47,058 nt of DNA from Nocardia alba NBRC 108234. GTDB lineage: Bacteria; Actinomycetota; Actinomycetes; Mycobacteriales; Mycobacteriaceae. Made by a program: the position numbers and the translations under genes. The stretch covers positions 1 through 47,058 of the forward strand of contig NZ_BDAX01000046.1 in assembly GCF_001612665.1 (NCBI RefSeq), written 5' to 3'. Every line of letters begins with the position of its first letter. The stretch's first letter is position 1. Under the pieces are notes generated by a model, which saw nothing but the letters and a program-made list of their open reading frames with translations, ran no database searches and was not told where the DNA came from. This document shows positions 41,493 through 47,058 of this stretch, one piece after another.

Positions 41493-43304
41493 TCACCTCA
41501 CGATGCGGTACTTCAGCATCATGTCGTGGTCCTCGTGGTCGAGCAGGTGGCAGTGCCACACGTATCCGCGCAGGTCGTCGTGCTGATGACCGGCATGGTC
41601 CGGCGCGCGGTGACCGGTATGGGTATCCTCGCCGACGCGTTCGGTCGCGACCCGGCGCGGGAACGGCGCGTCTGGGTCGAAGCCCAGTTCCGCCGCGGTC
41701 GGGAACCGCACGATGATGCTGGTGACGGTGCCGCCGTCGACGCGCACGATGTCCTTGTTGCCGGCTTCCCACGGCTGCGGCGCCATCATCGGACCGGCCA
41801 GGAATCCTTCGGCCGACGGCGCCCATTTCTGTCCGATGGGCGGCTGCGGATGGGCCAGCTGATAGTCGACGGTGCGCAGTGGGGTCCGGCCGAGAATGCG
41901 AAAGGTGACCAGATGCAGGTGAATCGGGTGCGGATCGGGCGTGATGTTGATGATGTTCCACTGTTCGACGGTGCCCTGGCGCGGCATCTCGATATCGGGA
42001 CTGCTGAAGGTGAGATTGTTCAGCGACATGATCGCGGGCGGCACGCGCAGCTCGTAGGGCTGACTGACGGTGACATCGCGGATCACCGTCGGCGTTTCGA
42101 TCGGCGGCAGCAGCGGCGGCAGTCCGGCTCCGCCGCGTAACCGTGCAGGCAGGCCGCCCGCGAAGCCGGGCCGATCCTCCACCCGGAACTGGCAGAACCG
42201 CGGCATCGCGACCTCGCCGAGGATCGCGGCCTGGAAGACCGGCGCCTCGTCGTTGCGCAGTTCGACGGTCTCGCCCGGGGTCAGTTCGGCGAAGTCCACC
42301 AGCAGATCCACCCGTTCACCCGGCGACAGCCGCAGCTCGTGGGTGGCGACCGGCGCGTCGAGCAGGCCGTGATCGTTGCCGATCACCCAGAACCGCATCC
42401 GGTTGCCGAAGAACAGATTCCATACGCTGAACGACGCCGCGTTGAGCACGCGAAAGCGGTAGAGGCCGCGCGCGACCGGCAGATAGGGCCAGACTTTGCC
42501 GTTGACCAGACCGATGTCGCCGACGGCTCCACCCTCCCAGCCGCCTTCGGGCACCACCGGTGTCGACCGGACCGATTGGCGCCCGTCCGCGGTGAACAGC
42601 TTCTCCTGCAGGACCAGCGGCACTTCGAACTCACCCGCGGGCAAGCCGAGTGGGTTGTCGGGTTCGCCGGTGTCGAAATCGTCGCGGAGCAACAGCATTC
42701 CGGCCAGCCCGGCGTAGACGTTCACGCGGGTGATGCCCATGGCGTGGTCGTGATACCAGAGGTGGCCGGTGTCCTGCGCCAGCGGGAAGTCGTGGTCGAT
42801 GTCACCGCCGGGATAGACGAGCTGCTCGGGGTGCCCGTCGCTGTCGGGCGGCGTCACCCCGCCGTGTAGATGCAGCGACGACGGCGGTGCGGTACGGAAA
42901 CTCTCGGCGACGCCGTGCAGGCTGGTGTCCATGTCGGCGGCGAGCGGGTGCGTGGTCATCCGGTTGGCGAAACGCAGGCGCAGCGGGGTGCCCGCCCGAT
43001 GCTCAACGGTCGGGCCCAGATAGCTCATGCCGTTGTAGCCCAGTGACGGCGACGGCGGCAGATCACGGTGGAACCGGTGGGTCGCGGTCTCGGCGACGAG
43101 TTCGAGCCGGTCGCCGCGCACCACGGGCAGTCGCGGCATCTCGTCGACGAACGGTTCGACCGCCGGGGAGTGGAACAGGAGGGGGCTGCGTCCTTCCGGT
43201 GGCGCGACGGGGGCCGCGCCGACCTGCGACTCTGCCAGCGTCGCGGCGAGCAAACCCGCTCCGGCCGCCCGCAGGAATCGACGGCGTTCGATCGGATGTT
43301 CCAT
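41493..43304 (-). CDS. Tat-exported multicopper oxidase
   Basis: 603 aa from ATG 43304 (ribosome site AAGGG); the longer frame to 43475 lacks one. A twin-arginine signal (ERRRFLRAAGAGLLAATLAE) directs folded export. Copper motifs in order: HLHGG (near 143), WYHDH (near 183), HPIHLHLV (near 456) and HCHLLDHEDHDMM (near 585), i.e. all T1/T2/T3 ligands. Cupredoxin domains include GLYRFRVLNAASFSVWNLFF. Such enzymes oxidise phenols, bilirubin-like compounds or metals, or serve as copper-tolerance proteins. Proximity to the oxygenase operon and a similar upstream motif suggest co-regulation. Substrate unknown. Confidence 0.92.
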   Translation of the reverse strand: MEHPIERRRFLRAAGAGLLAATLAESQVGAAPVAPPEGRSPLLFHSPAVEPFVDEMPRLPVVRGDRLELVAETATHRFHRDLPPSPSLGYNGMSYLGPTVEHRAGTPLRLRFANRMTTHPLAADMDTSLHGVAESFRTAPPSSLHLHGGVTPPDSDGHPEQLVYPGGDIDHDFPLAQDTGHLWYHDHAMGITRVNVYAGLAGMLLLRDDFDTGEPDNPLGLPAGEFEVPLVLQEKLFTADGRQSVRSTPVVPEGGWEGGAVGDIGLVNGKVWPYLPVARGLYRFRVLNAASFSVWNLFFGNRMRFWVIGNDHGLLDAPVATHELRLSPGERVDLLVDFAELTPGETVELRNDEAPVFQAAILGEVAMPRFCQFRVEDRPGFAGGLPARLRGGAGLPPLLPPIETPTVIRDVTVSQPYELRVPPAIMSLNNLTFSSPDIEMPRQGTVEQWNIINITPDPHPIHLHLVTFRILGRTPLRTVDYQLAHPQPPIGQKWAPSAEGFLAGPMMAPQPWEAGNKDIVRVDGGTVTSIIVRFPTAAELGFDPDAPFPRRVATERVGEDTHTGHRAPDHAGHQHDDLRGYVWHCHLLDHEDHDMMLKYRIVR

Positions 43305-43364
43305 GCTCGAGCCCTTCCCTGGCCCGCATCGTCGCAGGCACCGCGCGAGCGACCATACCACCAA

Positions 43365-43380
43365 GTACGGTAACCAGTAC
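43365..43380. promoter_or_regulatory. GTAC-N8-GTAC motif upstream of multicopper oxidase
   Basis: GTACGGTAACCAGTAC, 61 bp before the oxidase start, a near-palindrome. Related to the motifs at 41467 and 38311, though the spacer is 8 rather than 6. Confidence 0.5.
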
Positions 43381-43448
43381 CTCCCTGAATGGCACGCGGT
43401 GCATCGTCGCGGCACTCCCGGATCATCGACGCGCAATCGGATCGGCTC

Positions 43449-43672
43449 CAGTACGTGAAAGTAGTGGGCATTCAACCCTGCACGCTGGAACTGTTCGAGC
43501 CGATGGGCATCCTGCGGGAGGGGTCCGGCCCGTCGGGTTCACCCAGGACGAGGACGGTGTAGACGCCGTGCTCGCCGGACCCGAGGGTGAGCACACGGTG
43601 CGGGCACGGTATCTAGTCGGCTGCGACAGCGCGCACAGCAGCGTGCGAAAGGCGCTGGGTCGACGTATATCA
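43449..43672 (+). pseudogene. remnant of an FAD-dependent monooxygenase
   Basis: Plus-strand pieces in two frames: VVGIQPCTLELFEPMGIL (43463-43516), then FTQDEDGVDAVLAGPEGEHT and VRARYLVGCDSAHSSVRKAL (43539-43665). The second is the conserved GCDGAxSxVR FAD-binding motif of PheA/TfdB-type hydroxylases, here GCDSAHSSVR. Most of the N-terminal domain and the whole C-terminus are missing and a frameshift separates the pieces. It stops where the toxin cassette begins. Confidence 0.7.
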
Positions 43673-44098
43673 GCTTCGCTGACCTGTATAAACCGCGCGA
43701 TCGCGGGGACCGGCTGGCATTGCGTCGAGACCATCACCACGATCGCGCCGCATCCTGATCGGTTGGTTGCTCGCTTTCGTGAGCTTCTCAGTCGGCGACC
43801 CTCGTCCGGGATTACCTCTCGCACAAACACTTCCGGTTCTTGGCGCCCGCATCAACCTTCGGGGGCATCTCCGGTCGCGGGCGCGCGATCAACTCGGCAC
43901 CCGGATACCGAGGCAACCTTGCTGACCGATGCGCTAGCATCAGAGCAGCAGAATTCGCCGGGGGAGCTCCAGATATTGGTGCTGGGGCGAAATCCGCGTA
44001 CGAGGGGATGCACCTGTGCGGCCAACTCTCGACAGGTTGTTGCGGCTCCAACCCTGTCATGGCTAGGCTGGGCTTCGTTGTCTTGATGAGGGGGTCGC

Positions 44099-44437
44099 GT
44101 GTCAGGTGAGGACTATACGGCTGCAACAGTTTTCGCGATGGTTCCGGCCGAAGTGACCGACGCGGGTAGCTACGTTCAGCAAGTCGCCGAGTCCCTGATC
44201 AATGGACTCGGTTCGCTTGACCAGGAGGTATCTGGCGTCCTCAATAACTGGACCGGGTCGGCGGCAGAGGCATTCGGAGAAGGCTGGGCCGAAACCAGGA
44301 AGGGTGCAGCCGTCGTATTGAACGCCCTAAATACCATGGGTGAACTCTTGAGTGACGCGAGCAAAGCCATTGTCAGCCAGGACATCTCCAATTCCAATAC
44401 CCTGAGCTCGCTCGATTTACCAGAGCTGAATCTGTAA
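44099..44437 (+). CDS. WXG100-like ESX protein 1
   Basis: 112 aa from GTG 44099. A helical hairpin with the WxG turn in NNWTGSAAEAFGEGWAE. The first helix (YVQQVAESLINGLGSLDQEV) and second (VLNALNTMGELLSDASKAIV) have the usual WXG100 pattern. WXG100 proteins are exported by type VII (ESX) secretion, often as partners of toxins. The stop overlaps the next start (TAATG). The short acidic tail is longer than in classic EsxA/B. First gene of the toxin cassette. Confidence 0.85.
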   Translation: MSGEDYTAATVFAMVPAEVTDAGSYVQQVAESLINGLGSLDQEVSGVLNNWTGSAAEAFGEGWAETRKGAAVVLNALNTMGELLSDASKAIVSQDISNSNTLSSLDLPELNL

Positions 44438-44739
44438 TGGTCGACTACTCCCGCGACTTCGCATTCGATATCGATGAGCTAGACCAGCTCATCAGTCGCT
44501 CCGATGGATTTATCGGTTTTCTCGCCGATAGCCTCGATGGCATCAACAATCGAATCGCCACCATCCAGCAGAACTGGCACGGATCTGCTGCTGTCGCTCA
44601 AGAGGATGCCTATCGAGAATGGGCAAGTGGGGCTGCAGCAGTAATCGATGGGCTCACCCAGATGTACAACGCCGCGGTCACCGCCCGCGACGCCTACAGT
44701 CAAGCAGCGGACACCAACTTGAGAATGAGCGGCGGCTAG
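44437..44739 (+). CDS. WXG100-like ESX protein 2
   Basis: 100 aa, the typical EsxA/EsxB length. The WxG turn is QQNWHGSAAVAQEDAYREW, between helices FIGFLADSLDGINNRIATIQ and AAVIDGLTQMYNAAVTARDA. The start overlaps the stop of the first WXG100 gene, as in EsxA/B pairs, which fold as a heterodimer. It ends 8 bp before the toxin gene, so the pair is likely the secretion partner or chaperone of that protein. Confidence 0.88.
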   Translation: MVDYSRDFAFDIDELDQLISRSDGFIGFLADSLDGINNRIATIQQNWHGSAAVAQEDAYREWASGAAAVIDGLTQMYNAAVTARDAYSQAADTNLRMSGG

Positions 44740-44746
44740 AGCTTCC

Positions 44747-46207
44747 GTGGCCTCGATCTCCCCGCAGTCCTATGAGACCGCAGCCAAGGCATGCTACGAT
44801 CTATCGGAGAAATTTCAAACTGTCTACAACTCACTGCAGACCATAATTCTAGCCGCCCCCGCGATGGCCGGTGGGTATCAAGCTGTCCAGCCATGGTCGA
44901 AGACATGCGACGGCCGTGCCGCCGCAGTGGCCATGGTTTCGAACAATTTCGCGCGCGCTCTGCGAAATTATGCCGATATTCTGACCGCATCCAACTACAA
45001 CTGGGCGCTCGGGGAATACATAGCCAACATCGACCCCAGTAAAGGCCAACCCCCATCATTGCCAACGGGATTTCCTACGGAACTCCCCTATGGTCCGGGC
45101 ATAGTGGTCGGTGTCGCCTCGTCGGGCACGTACAGTAACGGATTGCAAACAGATTGGACCGAATTACAAGATAGGGTCACCGTGCTTGTCTCTGGCGGCC
45201 AAGTCCCTGACGGCGACACCGAAAACCTCGCGCGTGTGGCAACCGCGTGGAAGACCTTCGCCAATTCAGATCCGCTCGAATACGGTGTGTCGCAACTGCT
45301 CACGGTTGCCTCCGGGCTGGAGCGCGGTTTCGGATCCCAGGTCCCAAGAGACATTCCGAACCACGCTACCAACCTTCGCGGGCTCGCTCATAGCCTCCGC
45401 GATATCCGTACCGCGGCCCACGATATCGCGGCGTCGGTCGAGGCTCATAAGGTCGCCCTGGCGACAATGCGGGCGGACATCAACACCCAGTTCGCGATGG
45501 TAGTGGTCGTCACCGCCATCTCGATCGGGCGTTCGGCGGTGACCGTCAAAGAGCCACCTACAAAAACAAAAACACCGAGCAAGCAACAATCACCCAACCC
45601 CAACGAGAACAAAGTCGAGATAGATATCGACTTCCTCAACGATGCCGCCGGGGCCATAGCCGGGCCCGCCAACATCTTCCTCACCACGCTTGGTGGTCTC
45701 ACCTTCACCGCAGCAGAGCTGACCAATGGCGACCTACTGACCATCGTCGCACTGCCAATACTGATCACAGAGCGGAATGGTGTAGCGCTCACCGACCAGG
45801 GGCACTCTCCAATCAACGGAGCAGAGGAAGCCCAAAAGGTTCGCGAACGCTTGGCTGCAAGCGGAGAAACGATAAAGAAGACTCGGAATGTCGCCGTAGC
45901 GCGAGGCGAGATCAACGGACAGCAAATTAGCCTGGATGCCGTCAGTGGCGACGATTCTCCGACGGGCACGGTGTCAAAACCGGAGAACCCGGTCCTGGAG
46001 CCGCGTTCGGACGATGGACTAACGGTCCGCCCTACCGATTCCGAGTTCAAAATTCTTGATAGCTTAGCGCAACAGCTTGGCCCGGATGCAACGGGAACAA
46101 TCAACCTGTATACTGAGCGTGAACCTTGCGATGCTTGCGATAATGTGGTGGAACAATTCATGAAGAAATACCCTGGAGTGAAAGTGAAGGTTACCTATGG
46201 GGCGTGA
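44747..46207 (+). CDS. type VII polymorphic toxin with C-terminal deaminase domain
   Basis: 486 aa from GTG 44747. The N-terminal ~260 residues are helical and T7SS-type (YETAAKACYDLSEKFQTVYN; LRDIRTAAHDIAASVEAHKV). A linker rich in T/K/P/N (about 268-290) and a short hydrophobic segment (about 309-345) lead to a toxin domain from about residue 390. It has TDSEFKILDSLAQQL (D431-S-E433) and TEREPCDACDNVVEQF (P460-C461-x-x-C464), the HxE/PCxxC signature of the deaminase superfamily. D replaces the usual first His, as I recall for the BURPS668_1122 (Toxin-deaminase) family. It probably deaminates nucleic acid or nucleotides. The immunity gene overlaps its 3' end. Lower GC than neighbours suggests transfer. 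Confidence 0.85.
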   Translation: MASISPQSYETAAKACYDLSEKFQTVYNSLQTIILAAPAMAGGYQAVQPWSKTCDGRAAAVAMVSNNFARALRNYADILTASNYNWALGEYIANIDPSKGQPPSLPTGFPTELPYGPGIVVGVASSGTYSNGLQTDWTELQDRVTVLVSGGQVPDGDTENLARVATAWKTFANSDPLEYGVSQLLTVASGLERGFGSQVPRDIPNHATNLRGLAHSLRDIRTAAHDIAASVEAHKVALATMRADINTQFAMVVVVTAISIGRSAVTVKEPPTKTKTPSKQQSPNPNENKVEIDIDFLNDAAGAIAGPANIFLTTLGGLTFTAAELTNGDLLTIVALPILITERNGVALTDQGHSPINGAEEAQKVRERLAASGETIKKTRNVAVARGEINGQQISLDAVSGDDSPTGTVSKPENPVLEPRSDDGLTVRPTDSEFKILDSLAQQLGPDATGTINLYTEREPCDACDNVVEQFMKKYPGVKVKVTYGA

Positions 46208-46691
46208 GGATAGTAAACGCGAGATAGAGACCTTCGGTCGTCAGTTGATAGGCTCCGGATTCGCAACGAGTGACTCGATCATAGGGTGCGATGCAGCAGA
46301 GATCGAACAGGTCCGCTCCGTCGCACCCGATGGCTTCCCCATCTCTGATGAGTACCAGGCATTTCTTGAGTATATGGGGAAGAAGGCTGGCACGCTCTTC
46401 AAAGGAAGTGACCTATTCTTTCCTCGTATGCTCGATGCCATAGAAGCTGCCGAAGACATCTCTGGCAAGGGATTAGCGTTGGATGGACAGTTCTTCTTCG
46501 GTCATCACCAAGGTTACAAAGTTTACTTCTTTAAGCGCGGGTCAGGTGCTGTCTACGCCTACCAGGAAGGTTCTTCCGAGGATCAAAAGCTTGCAGATGG
46601 ATTCATTGAATTCCTGCGAGATTCATGGCGTATCCAGCAGAAGACTCGCGAATCTACGGAAGCGATGCGTCGGGAGAGAAATAAAATATAG
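46197..46691 (+). CDS. SUKH (SMI1/KNR4) family immunity protein
   Basis: 164 aa from ATG 46197, which overlaps the toxin stop by 11 bp and has GAAGG upstream. SUKH features: an N-terminal helix, CDAAEIEQVRSVAPDGFPIS, DEYQAFLEYMGKKAGTLFKG, then FFFGHHQGYKVYFFKRGSGA and a C-terminal helix (LADGFIEFLRDSWRIQQKTR). SUKH proteins are the commonest immunity proteins next to secreted toxins and bind the toxin domain. Placement immediately after a deaminase toxin is the expected pairing. Confidence 0.88.
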   Translation: MGREDSKREIETFGRQLIGSGFATSDSIIGCDAAEIEQVRSVAPDGFPISDEYQAFLEYMGKKAGTLFKGSDLFFPRMLDAIEAAEDISGKGLALDGQFFFGHHQGYKVYFFKRGSGAVYAYQEGSSEDQKLADGFIEFLRDSWRIQQKTRESTEAMRRERNKI

Positions 46692-46692
46692 G

Positions 46693-47058
46693 GTGCCACC
46701 AGTCGTTTCGGGAGCCGACGTACAGGTGGTGCTTGCCGTCTGCGGAGACCGCCATCGTCGACCGCTCGCGCGCCACCCGAATCCGGTCGATGTGCGCGAC
46801 AATGTCCACCTCCAGATCGTCGCAGTGGGTTCCGCGGTGACATAGGCATATCGCCCGTTGGGCGACAGCGCGACTGCGGCACGCCGTTGTCCACTGCGCC
46901 AATGTCGGTCCCGCCGCCGCGCGCGTGAGTCTGTCGGCCGTGATCCGGGCGGACGGCGGCTGTTCCAGGCATGGCTCCACGCGGAACTGCAGACCCGTGG
47001 TGAGTGCCTGAGGTTCTGTGGTCGCGGAGCCTGTTCGCGCCGGGCCGCAGGTCCTAGT
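46693..47058 (-). pseudogene. frameshifted YVTN-type beta-propeller gene fragment (continues beyond window)
   Basis: Minus-strand blade sequences appear in two frames: VALSPNGRYAYVTAEPTATI (46882-46823) and STMAVSADGKHHLYVGSR (46762-46709). Both match YVTN/lactonase-like beta-propeller repeats, but they cannot be in one frame, so a frameshift lies between them. The N-terminal side passes the window edge. It ends directly after the immunity gene. Confidence 0.6.

Noticed and set aside
42887..44086. A long plus frame across the oxidase 5' end and the monooxygenase remnant
   Set aside because: It is antisense to the oxidase and only its middle matches the monooxygenase remnant.

Overview
The window looks like an accessory region of a high-GC mycolic-acid actinomycete, most likely Nocardia or a close relative. 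Pointers are the GC-rich codon use, DUF6301/TY-Chap and WXG100 (type VII secretion) proteins, a DUF2236/latex-clearing-like oxygenase, NB-ARC/TPR proteins and many decayed IS elements. The genus is inferred from gene content; no marker gene was compared.

Layout. 1-10.5 kb: a STAND NTPase running off the left edge (minus), a small membrane protein, one intact and one decayed IS5-family element in tandem, then a 1521-aa Cap4-like nuclease/STAND/HEAT protein resembling Avs antiphage NTPases, a phage-type zinc-motif protein and a transposase fragment. 11.0-19.3 kb: a minus-strand cluster running right to left: a 156-aa small protein, an NB-ARC protein with about ten 42-aa TPR units, a trypsin-like protease fused to a NUC1 nuclease, a coupled 97-aa ORF and an S8 subtilisin-like protease. 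I read it as a predicted ATPase-protease-nuclease conflict system. 19.6-31.8 kb: a DUF6301/TY-Chap protein, an IS110-family element beside an IS3-type palindrome, relics of phage-like genes, guaB and a DUF2797-like gene, several hypothetical genes, a cupin, and a serine resolvase fused in frame to IS3 OrfA. 32-36 kb: a protein with a HEPN-type RNxxxH motif, a paired SMR efflux operon with a TetR regulator that starts inside a 48-bp perfect palindrome, and a tRNA-Pro(GGG) with terminator that may mark an island edge.

36-43.3 kb looks more like ordinary chromosome: a secreted HAD phosphatase, a two-gene coupled pair, a TetR regulator, a coupled DUF2236 oxygenase/CrtC-like operon and a Tat-exported multicopper oxidase. 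Similar GTAC-N6/8-GTAC motifs lie upstream of the TetR gene, the oxygenase operon and the oxidase, suggesting one small regulon. 43.4-47.06 kb: a type VII toxin cassette (two WXG100 proteins, a C-terminal deaminase toxin, a SUKH immunity protein) lying between a decayed FAD-monooxygenase and a frameshifted beta-propeller gene.

Main theme: conflict genes (Avs-like NTPase, protease/nuclease cluster, HEPN-like protein, T7SS toxin/immunity) among many IS copies and gene relics. All functions are read from sequence motifs and remembered families; no database search was run.
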